From positions 284,331 through 348,330 of the forward strand of contig VSDK01011114.1 of the NCBI GenBank assembly GCA_009767595.1: a stretch of DNA of 64,000 bases. Direction: 5' to 3'. Shown one piece after another: positions 43,755-53,999 of the stretch (positions are counted from its first letter, which is position 1; each line of letters starts with the position of its first letter). The notes under the pieces are model-generated. The model was not told where the DNA came from and did no database searches. It saw only the letters and a list, made by a program, of their open reading frames with translations. This DNA comes from Symbiodinium kawagutii. Taxonomy: Eukaryota > Sar > Dinophyceae > Suessiales > Symbiodiniaceae. Made by a program: the position numbers and the translations under genes.

Positions 43755-44639
43755 CTGTAGCACCTCAATGATCTATAGCAGCTAAGCGCGAAGTATTCAA
43801 CCATTGGCTAGTTGACAATTAATACGCAGAAGCGTTAAGTATGAAACCATTAATCAATTGACAGCAGTGGACCAGTAAGTTGCTGGTCAACCACAGAGAA
43901 AACATCAATTAACCAAGTGTCAACAGCAATTGACTAGTAAATAGGCAGTCAACGGTTGAGCAATGATCAATAGCTTGGCAACCATTCAGTATTCTGCATC
44001 GAGCATTGAGTACCAACACCATCCAAAACCAATCAACCAGTAAGCATAAATAAACTATAGCCATTGGATCATCATTCACAAGATGAACCATTGCTTAAGC
44101 AAACTTTCGCGAAGCCAAACTTCCTGCTACTTGGAACATCAACAATGCCCCTGCCTCGCAGGCAAAGTTTAGGATCTTCGTGCACAACGGTGGTTGCTAA
44201 TGGTGATCAATGGTTAGAGTAATCATGGTTGCAAGCAGTGGTAATTAATGGCGGTTTGCCACGATCAATGGCCATTGTGGTCATTTACCATGTTGTGGCC
44301 ATTAATGATTTTTAATGTTTTAAATGACGATAGAACAATGGTGACGAATTCCGTGGCTATAACCAGTGGATACGGTAAAAAATCGTGAAGAACATGGTTG
44401 TAATCAATGGATGCTTCGTTGTTCATCATGAATTCAATGGATTCAGCATGATTCGACCACGACACGAATTACCATCGATGGTCATGGGATCAACCATCAA
44501 ATTTTGAACCATGGTTGAGATCATTCCCAACGTTGAGTTCACCAAGTGCTCGACTTAGGTGTTTGGTAGAGTCTGATTCTGTTGGATCATGCTGGATCCA
44601 CCACTCAGCCACATTAAGCCACCATAAACCTTCAGTCCT

Positions 44640-44785
44640 TGGGATCGGCTCAGCATCCAAGGAACTGTTCGGCTGCTTCCTCCAAGCACTTCCCTAAGCG
44701 TTGCCGCAGCAACTGCAGATCCAACACGCCACAGGGAACGAAGCAACGCGACACGGACGTAGGAGCTGAACCTGCGCATGGCAGA
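44640..44785 (-). CDS. Putative exon, helical segment
   Basis: After acceptor ATGCGCAG the minus strand reads LDLQLLRQRLGKCLEEAAEQ in one frame and ALLRSLWRVGSAVAAATLRE in another. The first is more typical of a folded helix and ends near a possible GC/GA donor. The frame is not certain. The position suits an upstream exon of the 43.2-43.8 kb gene. Confidence 0.35.
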
Positions 44786-44885
44786 GCATGGAAGCGCCAG
44801 GGTTGGGGTCATGGTTGGGTTCACGACCAGCAGAGTCCTTGGAACTTTGAGGATTTCCATTTTTTTGGTTATGAGCAACTTGTCA

Positions 44886-45056
44886 TTGACTAAGTGCATT
44901 GGGCAATTGAAGATGAATGTTGAGGATTTCTATCCCAAGAATATCCCAAGAGATATTGAGACTTCTACAGGGTCCGTTTGCATATAATCTGACTATAATT
45001 GAACCACGGACACCAACCGCCCTCAAGGAGATCCATGTCACCACCATGATTTGGGT
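44886..45056 (-). CDS. Putative terminal exon downstream of element copy F
   Basis: Resuming at 45056 after the 94-bp intron 45057-45150, the minus strand continues in phase: TQIMVVTWISLRAVGVRGSI then IVRLYANGPCRSLNISWDIL, to a TGA at about 44883. Base composition is more AT-rich than typical exons here, so the 3' part may be untranslated. It could be the end of the PPR gene. Confidence 0.35.
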
Positions 45057-45155
45057 CTTAGATGGTCTTAGGGAACCCCAACAAATGGCTGGTTCAGTAC
45101 CTATAAATGGTTCATCAAGGATGATTCGGAGTTCCCCTGTTTTGAGAAACCGCCA
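45048..45155. mobile_element. Degenerate inverted-repeat element, family 1 (copy F), candidate intron 45057-45150
   Basis: The right side (plus) CCCCTGTTTTGAGAAACC is a clear family-1 end. The interior words CAAATGGCTGGTT and CTATAAATGGTTCAT match copies D and E, and the other end is diverged (GGTCTTAGATGGTCTTAGGG). On the minus strand GTTTCTC supplies the donor and TCTAAG the acceptor, and the flanking frames join in phase 0. Confidence 0.5.
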
Positions 45156-45383
45156 TTTTGACCTTTGCAACTTGGATCAAACCACCAATTTCTATAATCC
45201 AATTTTGCAAATTGATATTTCGAGAAATCGATTTGTGGTGATTTTCCAATCGAAATCGATCAGCCACCCGTACCCTGAAGCCGCGATGCACCCTTTTCTT
45301 CTCGGCACCTGGGCCTGTAACGAGATTTGCATCACCAAGCACTTGAGTCATCACGACGGCTCTCGAGCTTGTGAAACGTGGCG
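45151..45383 (-). CDS. Putative exon upstream of element copy F
   Basis: The minus strand is open for about 78 codons: FTSSRAVVMTQVLGDANLVT, VRVADRFRLENHHKSISRNI and NWIIEIGGLIQVAKVKMA, up to the donor GCG|GTTTCTC formed by the element. The acceptor near 45384 (TTGCAAG) is approximate. The product is unknown; it could be downstream PPR-gene sequence. Confidence 0.4.
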
Positions 45384-45628
45384 CTTGCAAGTAACCACTG
45401 AAAGAAAGAACTTGTTCCCTTCCAAATTTCAGAAGTGAATCAAGTTCACTTCATTCTTTCATCTGGCATGGTGCTTCATGAGAGCTAATCATCGTTAACT
45501 TTACATAACTCTATTTTGACAGGCACTTCGAATTCACGAAATAGATTGGCACGAAACTGATCAGGTCAACATCTATGCAACAATTGCGACTACCACTTGC
45601 CCAGCCGGCTGATTCCGAGATGGCTCAC

Positions 45629-48600
45629 AGCGATCGCTGCCCCTTCTCACAAGCACCGATGAGAGCGTTGAAACAAATCTGGTTCGGCAAAACTTTGATA
45701 TCCAACATGTCCTGCATGGCCAGCGCAATCCCCAAACATGCCCGAACTTCGGGGGTTTTAATTGTTTTCAACCTCCTGTCAACATGGCACAATCACAACT
45801 CAACCCAAGAAATGATAAACCAGGTGCGTTTTACATGTCATTCCAACATGGACTTCGGTGAGCCAACTAGCAGTGGAGTGCTGTCCAACATGTACCCCCC
45901 GAAAGTTCCAGGGGTGTCCCTGGGTCGGCGGTACCACCCAACAGCGATTCACCACTGGCCTCAAAGAGCTGCAAAGCTCGTTGCCACTGCGCGGCCTTTT
46001 CACAGGAGCTGATGCATGCGCTGAAGCTGAAGACATCGGCGGAAGATGCCATGGATGCCATGGACTTCAGCAAGGCTAAGGAGATCTGCCACTGAGAGCC
46101 CTTTTCGCAAGAGCTCATGGCGGAATTGAAGCTGAACTCGTTGGGACGTACCTTCCAAGCTGAGTACATTCACGCAACAGTGGTCCGGGGGAGCTTGGGT
46201 AGCTTCCACTGTCGCCTAAAGATGTTTTAAGTCTTGACCAACGGAAAGTGCATATGTTTTTTCTCCAGGCATCTATACCAAAGCTACAAACAGGAGTTCC
46301 TAACAAATATGAACGGTTCACCAATGCTCACCATCATCATCAACCACTCACTTGCGGCCTTTGCCTTCTTCCCCAGGAAACCGCAATTAGTCTAGTTAAG
46401 ACAGGACCAGGGCTTGGAGTTTGTTGAAGTGGGATGTGACTTCAGAAAGCTGGTCATTGGAAACCTGCCAGTTGCATGAGTTGCATCTCCATCACGTCTT
46501 GATAGTCAGCTAAGGCAAATTTTGTCATAACTCATGAAGAAAATGATGCCAGGGGACTTCTGAAACTCAAAAGTTCTTGCTCAGAATAGCAGTAGGCACA
46601 TCAACCACTTCAAACCAGATCCAAATACAGAATTCAATTGTTGGTATGTAGTTATTTGTTCCGCAACGATGCAGGAATGAATGATGAAAGTAAAGCTGCA
46701 GAATCAGCATGTTCCCTAACAACAAACTAACAAGGAAAAAGACAAAAACAAAGAACTATACAGCTTAATTAAGACACATGTGAGAATCCAGTGATACAAA
46801 GAAAGACATCACCAAAGAATCAACCACTGAAATCATCTGAACTTGGATCTGCACACAACAAAAAACCCAACTTTGAAGAACCCCACACAGAATCTCATCA
46901 CAAACATCTTCAGAACCAGTCGCCATGGCATGGCATGGCCCATGCAGTCGCACCTGTGCAAAAGGCATTTGGTAAAAAAGGTGCAGCGCCAGTTGCCACT
47001 GCTCTGCTTTTTCGCAGGCGCTAATGGCAGAGCTGAAGCTGAAGACGTCCCTGGTGGCATCCATCCCGTAGAAGATCTCTAAGGCCTGGCGGGACATCCC
47101 CAGGATTTTAAGGGCACCCTAGAGCTGAACGAACCCCGACTTACCACACATACCAACCATAAGTACCAACCAGAAGTATCAACATGAGTATCAACCATCA
47201 ATAAAGCTAGCTTTTTCACATGAGTTACTCTCTGGTAAACTAACCTGGCTAGCTGGATTTTCACCATATTTTATGTCGTGAAACCCGCTTGGAAACCACC
47301 AATAGCCATGGTGGATTCTCCAGCCAGCCAGGTTAGGGACTACCAGAGGGTATCAACCATTTCTGTACCAACCTTCCGCCTGTTGCCATTGGTTGCCCTT
47401 CTCGAAGGCACTGATCATCGAGTTAAACGTCACCAGGCTGGGTCTCACCTGAGCCCGGGTCCAATGGTGAATTCATGGTGGTTTTTGGATGGTTCATTGG
47501 TGGTGAAGAGGTGGCTGGTGGATATGAGTGAAGAATGGATGGCGAATACAGGGTGCATTGATGCTGTTAGTGGATGGTTGATGATGATTATTTTCAATGG
47601 TTGATGATGAGTAGGCTGGTCAATGGAGGTTGATTGATGGTGAGTATGTTGACGAATTGATGGTGAACCCTGATGGTCCATACATATGTGGTGATTGCAG
47701 TGATTATGCAAAAAGCAACGATGGCTGGCAGCTGACGATTTCAGTGGTGGCTTGGCAGTAGTTGAAAGTGTTTGGTAGTGATTCATGATGAGGTTTTGAT
47801 CGGCAAGATGAGGTTAAACACTGTCATTTATAGAAAAGCTCAACGAGCAACAACAATAGGGATATGCCAATTGGTTGATCCGCGATGATGGTTCATGATA
47901 GCGAACATTTGTTGACAATTGTTATATAATATTGAAAAATTAAAACGGCAACGCCAATGACGGCCATACCGTCAGTCTGTCCACCGATCAATCAATTTTC
48001 ATCTATCTGTGGATAGATATCATAGATTCTGACATGACTATACTGGGTATCCAAAAATTTTACACGTGCATACCATCCATGTGGTCAAGATGGGCATCAA
48101 GTGTAGCTGTGCAACTCATGAGTTGAATATGGCATTGCCAGGTCGCCTCTGATGGTTGATGGGGATGCCAAGGTGTCATCAAATGGGTTGATGACCATCA
48201 CCTAATGACATATGACCCTATCATGGTTGACCATGCGTTGATCATGTGAAACAATTTTCACATGCGGTCAATATGTAATCATCAGTTGATAGTGGATAAC
48301 GTGCTTAACCAAACTTGATCATGTGTTGTTATTATCAAGCATGTTTTGGCGACTGACTCCTTTATAGTGGCTTGTGTGAACCTAAATGGTTTGTGATTAT
48401 AAATTATCATTGAGTCTTAACTCAATCACAAACCTCTACCATCTATCACCATGGCCTTCATGATACAAGTCACTCGCAACATTGGCATCTGTTGTAGCAG
48501 GGTCAGGGCACGTTGCCATTGGTGACTCTTCTCGCAGCTACTGATGGCTGCATTGCAAACAACCACGTCGGGCATTAGCTTCTCCTACAGCCAAACTGAT

Positions 48601-51200
48601 GTCGGGGATTCTCAAAATAGAGGTACCCAAGAATGGTTGGCCAATTACAAAAAAATGTTGATAAATTGGATGATTTGGGGGTACCCCTATTTTGAATGAC
48701 AATGAACGTCCACCCTCCAAACCACTAGCTTCTTGCGATCTGACCTTTCACACAAGCTGCTTCAGCTTTCGGTCCACTCCCAGATTCACAGCCATATTCA
48801 TAGGCGTAAACCAGCATGGTATAAACCAATATGTGCGACGCTCAAAACTCATTGTTATTTTCATGGTCATGGCATCGCTTCTGAGGGTCCCCATCGCTAC
48901 ACACAGGAAAATTTGAAAAATTGTCAAAATCAATTTCGGCTGCCATCAGCTTGGACCGGGCTGTGTAGCTTTACTTATAAACCTATTGCGGACGCCACCT
49001 CGCGCCCCGTGATGCATGCATGTACCCGTATGTGAACTCACATTTCTTAGTCGAGCAGAAGAAACAGAAAGCTGAGGTTTCTGTAGCGTCCCCGAATGGC
49101 ATTTGACAACGGTAAACAGAAAGCTACAGCAATTGTATCAACCAACCCTCTTGCTCTGCAGTGGGCGTGTGGCTGGGTTCGGTTTGATACCGTGGCGGCA
49201 ACACATTACTTTCTCTCGCAAGTTGCGAGCAAAGAAAACTTCGAAGCAGAATCAAACCGACTTCTTGCAGGACACTGGGCTAGCTTTGAGACTGGTCGGC
49301 CCTCTTGCACGCGGCATGGGTCCAAATCAATCATAGAGCTGCTGCAGGCTCTGCAATTTCTTTCAGAATGCTACCAGAAAGCCGTGAACAAATTGCTGGG
49401 TCGTGGGGGAATGGACGTTCTGAGCGCATTTGGGCATCGCTCTGGGTATTGATTGGCATCGCTAGGGGCATCGCTCCGCGGGTCAAATTCTCTAATTCCT
49501 GGTACTTTTTTCCGGTGGATTCTAATGACTCTGCTGTTGCCAAGTCAAGCTCGGGGTGTATGGTCGACAACTGCCTTGATTTGGTTGGACTTGCCTGCGT
49601 GGTCAAATATTCTGCGCAAACAATGTGCGGGGATCTGACAGCAAGTGATCTTTAAGCCACTTTCTCTTCGGACTTGAATGACTTGAAGGCTTGATCTAGT
49701 CTCTTAGTCTTCTGGGACTTTCTACGCAAGTCCGCTGCGAATGCCCAGCTTGCGAGCGGGGTTGCGTTAACTTCTAGACAAAATGATTGCCATGCCTTTT
49801 ACATACAATTCTATAAATGAGCGTATATGTAAAATACATGATATGCCAAGAACTTTACACTATAGAAAAGGGTATCGCTACCGAGGGTCCCCATCGCTAC
49901 ACACAGTAACCTTACTTTTTACATATCCACGTCGACTGCAATCAACAACTCCATTACGCGTGTTTTGACCCTTGCACATATAGACCATTCAACATACCCG
50001 CGTCCACCAAAAACCATCACCAGGAAGCTCTTATGCAAGAAGCTTAAATGAAAGCTCTTCATTTTTCGTTGGAACAAAAAAGGTAACCTCTATTTGGTAA
50101 TCACTGCAGTCCACCCTTTCCATCGCCGGTGGCCACCTGTCCTCGACCATGGCCTCGAAGAAGTGCAATGCCCAGCGCCAGTTCGCCACCTTTTCACAGG
50201 CGCTGATCATGGCACTGCAGCATATCACGTCGCGCTGCACCGCGGTAGCCGTCATCAACTGCCAGCCACGGGGCGCCCGGGGACCAGGGTCTGCCCAGCT
50301 GACCGGTGATGACTTTGGTGTTGCCATGGATACTTCAGAACTTCAGTTCATCTCAGTTCGATCTACTTAGATCTACTTAGATCTACTTACACTTGAGATA
50401 TCTTAAGCTGCTGGAAATCTTCTTGATAGTTCCACCATGTTGTCAGCTCCATGCAGTGCTTGCCTGAAACAAGTGCATGGCTTGCAGCCACTGACCGCAG
50501 GTTTCACATGCACTCATGGCAGCACTGAAGAGGATGGCACTTGGGTTGGGCTGTGAATAAAACTCATGCAGGGCATTTGGCCATCGCATTCCTGAGGCTG
50601 CGGTGTCGGTGCTCCAAAGGTCACTTGGGGGCCAAGCATTGGTCATGGGATTAGCAACTGATGTGCCATTGAAACGGTTTCTTTTCCCAATGGTCATTGA
50701 TGGTTGGATTGAGGGTATTTGCACAGAAGTCACAGAACCAACGGTAGTCAAGTTAGATACTTATATACCCTTTTTTTTGACTATGATTAATTAATATAGT
50801 CGCAACATTTTCATAGCTTCCCTAAATATCTAGCTGCTTAGCCAATGTTAGGTTGTGATTAGAAAAGGGGTAGTGATTAGTGCTAAGGGGCCTGGCCGAA
50901 GTGATTCATAAAGGGGTAATGATTAGTGCTAAAAGTATTTTTGGAACAATTTATTTTTGATTATTTTTGTTGTTTTATAACCTCCAAATCTAACCTCCAA
51001 ATGGCGAATCTTCTGTTTGCAACTGGGCTTCCCCTGCGACATGCCGTGATCAGTGCGGTGGATCTGAAGATGTCGACGTGACCCGTCGCCGCGGCGACTG
51101 CTGCGTGTTGCCAGCGTCGGCCTTTGTCGAAGGCGGAGATGGCAGCGTTCAGACTGATCCCATCGCCACCTTGCCGTTGCGGTGCGGTTGAAGTGACCAG
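45629..51200 (-). CDS. Pentatricopeptide repeat (PPR) gene, at least eight exons
   Basis: Minus-strand exons in order: 51041-51200, 50464-50597, 50148-50290, 48481-48584, 47373-47448, 46954-47085, 45953-46159 and 45629-45711. Each carries one or two 35-residue-type repeats with the dinoflagellate signature: DVFSFSSAISACEKAEQWQL, NEFSFNSAMSSCEKGSQWQI, LVTFNSMISAFEKGNQWQQA, DVVVCNAAISSCEKSHQWQR, DVICCSAMISACEKVANWRW, and degenerate SLNAAISAFDKGRRW and ILFSAAMSACETCGQW. PPR proteins bind organellar RNA for editing, cleavage or stabilisation; that is family knowledge, not shown here. Exon 50464-50597 ends in a GC donor (CAG|GCAAGC). No start codon or targeting peptide was found, so the 5' end is missing or lies beyond 51.2 kb. 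Some exon phases do not join directly, so exons are probably missing from this model or the gene is partly decayed. Confidence 0.75.
47226..47354. mobile_element. Inverted-repeat element inside a PPR intron
   Basis: CTCTGGTAAACTAACCTGGC with TAGCTGG pairs with CCAGCCAGCCAGGTTAGGGA with CTACCAGAG across a 129-bp unit, with small gaps. It lies 19 bp past the donor of exon 47373-47448. Only one copy is seen, so its status as a mobile element is inferred from its shape. Confidence 0.55.
48601..48700. mobile_element. Inverted-repeat element, family 1 (copy C), in a PPR intron
   Basis: Arms ATTCTCAAAATAGAGGTACC and GGGGTACCCCTATTTTGAAT. The element ends within about 20 bp of the acceptor GGCTGTAG of PPR exon 48481-48584. 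Here the used AG is the one just outside the element, because the TTTTGAG option would leave an in-frame stop. The other end carries GTCATTC, a possible donor. Confidence 0.65.
48883..49906. repeat. 24-bp direct repeats exactly 1000 bp apart flanking a coding-like unit
   Basis: GAGGGTCCCCATCGCTACAC with ACAG occurs at 48883-48906 and 49883-49906, and similarity extends to the left (GG.ATCGCT.C). A related GGCATCGCTAGGGGCATCGC lies at 49453-49472. Between them the plus strand is open for 118 codons from 49096 and the minus strand for 91 codons (49331-49606; PTKSRQLSTIHPELDLATAE). The layout resembles an inserted unit with terminal direct repeats, or the two ends of a duplication. I do not recognise the proteins. 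Confidence 0.6.
49910..50140. other. No gene seen between repeat unit and PPR exons
   Basis: Likely intronic sequence of the PPR gene. Minus-strand coding ends at the donor at 50147. Confidence 0.35.
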
Positions 51201-51244
51201 CTGGAACCACCATGGGGCTACCAACTCAGGGGGCTACCAACTCA

Positions 51245-51349
51245 TGCTGGTTGGTGGTTGAACCACCCCTATGAAAAATATTTGTCAACCAACCATTTGT
51301 TAATAACTACTAGAGAAAATAACAAATGTTTTAAACCACCAACTAGTCA
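51245..51349. mobile_element. Inverted-repeat element, family 2 (copy 1)
   Basis: It starts GCTGGTTGGTGGTTGAACCA and ends GTTTTAAACCACCAACTAG, with interior ATGAAAAATATTTGTCAACC and CAACCATTTGTTAAT shared with copy 2 at 52539. It sits in the sequence upstream of the PPR exon 51041-51200, between two copies of the word GGGCTACCAACT. Confidence 0.75.
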
Positions 51350-51974
51350 TGGGGCTACCAACTAAGCAACTAAGAGCAATTGAGCAACTCAGCAACTCAT
51401 GGCTATCAACTAAGCAACCCAGTCGCGAAGATCCACTATTCATGTGACTAATCGGCTAGCTGGTTGTTGATGGCTTAAGGTGCACCAGGAAACATTCTGC
51501 TTACATTCTGACTTTAGTAAGGTTCTTTTGGAACTGGCAATAGTGTGTTGATGGTCCATGATTTGCTAGTGTAACGTTGTACTTCTTGTGGATGAGGCAT
51601 CAATTGCACCTCCCTTGTGACACTTAAGATTCGTCAATTTCAACCTGTCAGGGCACTCACTCAACTCCACCACTCGCCCCTGCCAGCAGCTCCCAACCAC
51701 AACAACAAGTCTAGCTCAACATGCAACGTTAGTGCCTAACACATACCATGGGAAATGGCAGAACAAAATAGGACAAATCACTCTCAAATACAGCCCTCTG
51801 AATGAGGCAGCCCTGCCATTGCTCGTACAAAGAAACGGAACAACAGCTACTACATCGTCTTCACTGCAAAGCCACGAACACCGCTTGAATGCATGCACAG
51901 GAAAACGTTGACAGCTTGTGACCAATCGCGAGATCTCGCAAAGGATGAAATGGCTTGGGTGTAATCATAGCAAT

Positions 51975-52310
51975 CCAGCCGGACATGAGAAGTCCTTGGG
52001 CGTGGCAAAATCTTTCAGAAATCCGTGACTCCAAGGTGCAAAACCCAACATCGGAGCTGTCGACACAGACTCCCATGCACACTTTCGGGGCAGAAAGGAG
52101 TTACTAGATGAACCATCACTACTATAGTATGTATTGTATATAATATACTGCTGTAAATCATCAGATATCATTCGTAATGAACTCACATTAGTCTGGGAAA
52201 CTCCGAAAAAAGCAAAAAAAAAACAGCGGATGACCCCCTCTTGGATCCGTGAATCCATGGGCAAAGCTTGTCCCAGCTGCTTGATCGACTCAATCAGCAT
52301 GTCATCACGA
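51975..52310 (-). CDS. Putative exons of an unidentified gene
   Basis: The segment 52215-52310 reads GSRCRDDMLIESIKQLGQAL then PMDSRIQEGVI, ending at a possible GTCATC donor. The segment 51975-52085 is open in two frames, one reading MLGFAPWSHGFLKDFATPKD. They continue the gene at 52333-52840 on the same strand. Boundaries are approximate. Confidence 0.4.
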
Positions 52311-52332
52311 CATCTGCTTCCAAACTGCCGGT

Positions 52333-52417
52333 GTCATCCTGGGAGTCGGTCAACCTCAAAGCCCAGCACGGTGGGCACGGCCCACGGCGGAAGTTTGAAC
52401 AGAAAAATCATCCGTTG
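52333..52417 (-). CDS. Putative exon after a 35-nt gap
   Basis: It reads QRMIFLFKLPPWAVPTVLGF E(VDRLP) on the minus strand. It is in phase 0 with exon 52453-52538 if 52418-52452 (35 nt, GTAAGC...TCAAG) is removed. A TGA lies in frame just after LPG; removing GTTGACC...GGCAG (30 nt) would also bypass it in phase. Either two unusually short introns or a decayed gene could explain this. Confidence 0.4.
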
Positions 52418-52452
52418 CTTGATGGGTAAGCGAAAGGATATAGGAAGCTTAC

Positions 52453-52538
52453 GAAGATCTTGTGGTCAATGATGGTCAAACATCCGTTGACCATAAATGG
52501 GACATCCGCACTAATCTGAAAAGCTCCACAATCTTTTG
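52453..52538 (-). CDS. Exon downstream of family-2 element
   Basis: It begins immediately after the terminal CAG of the element at 52539 and ends at donor TTC|GTAAGC (52452). It has two bases plus 28 codons: KDCGAFQISADVPFMVNGCL then TIIDHKIF. The two leading bases plus the trailing A of exon 52651 make a Thr codon, so the junction across the element is in phase. The family is unknown. Confidence 0.55.
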
Positions 52539-52636
52539 CTGGTTGGTGGTTTCAACGCCTATGAAAAATGTTAGTCAACCCAACCAACCATTTGTTAATG
52601 ATTACTAGGTAAAAAATGTTTCAAACCACCAACCAG
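52539..52636. mobile_element. Inverted-repeat element, family 2 (copy 2), supplying a 3' splice site
   Basis: The arms CTGGTTGGTGGTTTCAA and TTTCAAACCACCAACCAG are almost perfectly reverse-complementary; the total is 98 bp. On the minus strand the terminal CAG is the acceptor of exon 52453-52538, and the donor A|GTGATT lies 14 nt beyond the other end (52650). The intron 52539-52650 is therefore 112 nt, 98 of which are the element. Confidence 0.75.
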
Positions 52637-52650
52637 TTATGGTAAATCAC

Positions 52651-52840
52651 TGCGCGCTAATGGGTCGCTGGTGAGCCACTGGTCAGCCACTGATGGCTTC
52701 TGCTCCAGCAGGATCTGCTCAGTTCCCAGCTGCGTTGCGTTTCGACGCACGACGTGGAGAGGACGATGGGATCCGCCATGGCGGAACGACGAAGGGACAA
52801 GTGACGAGTGGTGGACTTGAAAACGACTGCAGTGGCCATA
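52651..52840 (-). CDS. Exon upstream of family-2 element
   Basis: The minus strand reads LHVVRRNATQLGTEQILLEQ then KPSVADQWLTSDPLAR and ends at CGCA|GTGATT in phase 1. GC3 is high. The 5' boundary is approximate; two other frames are open upstream. Confidence 0.5.
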
Positions 52841-52949
52841 GGACATGGTCATCTGTAAACAGCTGGAGATATAATTGACGAATCTCTTTTGAGCACAAAG
52901 GATGTCTGTCCTTTCCCGCACACTTTGCAAACAACCTTCATTGGAACCT

Positions 52950-53490
52950 ACCGGCTAGTTACAACCAGCAATAGTGTCAATAGATGTACCATCAATCCTG
53001 AACCATTCCCAACCCTCATGAACCACCGCTTGGGATAGCCATGGCTACTGACCATCAACCACCAGCCATTGGGCACCCCTTCCGCACCTTCGGTGGAGCA
53101 GGACTCGTGTCTGCTGGCCGTCTGCACCGCTGTCAAGAGGTCGCTAGTCAAAGGTCGCAACAAGACCTGGTGGGCGTCAGTTGTTGGCTCATGAGGCTGG
53201 CCCGTCATCAACCATTTCCTACCCTTCCAGTTACCAATTTATAGTAGGTAGCCCTAGACAACAATGGTAGAAACCAGCTGGTTACCCGTTATAATGCTCA
53301 CTGGAACAAGTCCTGGGGATTCTTTTCCCCTATTTGTGTTGGTGATTATCCCCCAATATTGACCATAGCCATGATTTCGAGGCCCAAAGATTGACAGAGA
53401 CATCACGACGCACCTTTGAACAAGAAATCGTCCAACAGCATCGATTCCATTTCTCCGATCCAGAAATAAGACATTTGGAATTTGTAATCA
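52950..53490. other. Weak coding-like block 53060-53200, otherwise noncoding
   Basis: The minus strand is open at 52948-53211 (HQVLLRPLTSDLLTAVQTAS) without a fixed splice pair. TATTTGTGTTGGTGATTATC at 53331-53350 is a fragment of the family-3 element interior. Confidence 0.3.
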
Positions 53491-53493
53491 TTT

Positions 53494-53591
53494 GTTGGTA
53501 ATGTTGGTTTCTGATTAGTATCTACCTGTTGGTTTCATCAATTTTCATTACTTTAGGGGGGGTTACACTAATCAGAAACCAACATTATCCC
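53494..53591. mobile_element. Foldback element with 20-bp perfect ends
   Basis: AATGTTGGTTTCTGATTAGT (53500-53519) and ACTAATCAGAAACCAACATT (53567-53586) are perfect reverse complements, extended by TTGG/CCAA on each side; the loop is about 47 bp. It contains no ORF. One copy is seen. Compact size and TIRs suggest a MITE. Confidence 0.75.
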
Positions 53592-53999
53592 CAAAACAAT
53601 TAGTTAAGGATGGTCGGAGGACCCCAAGTTATGGAGCCATTTGAACTCAGCCTCCCTGCCGGGGAGATTCCACGGGATGGAATAGCATCATAGCGCCACG
53701 GATATCTCCACCATCAAAGCACCATGGATATCTGCACCAACTAGCGGCTAGTTGGCAACGCATACCTATGCTGGTCAATAGTCGGTAGTCACCATCAACC
53801 AGCGAGATAATTGGAATTCCATTGAAGAATCATCATCATTAATTGAGAATTTGCTGCTAGCATGAGCATTTATCAAACCATTGCTGTCAAGCATTCATAT
53901 GCAATTAGCCACTGATGTAATTTGAGAATTCCCCAAGGATTCTGCTGATTAGCCACTACTACTGCACTGATAACCACCTCACCACTACTACTGCAAGCG

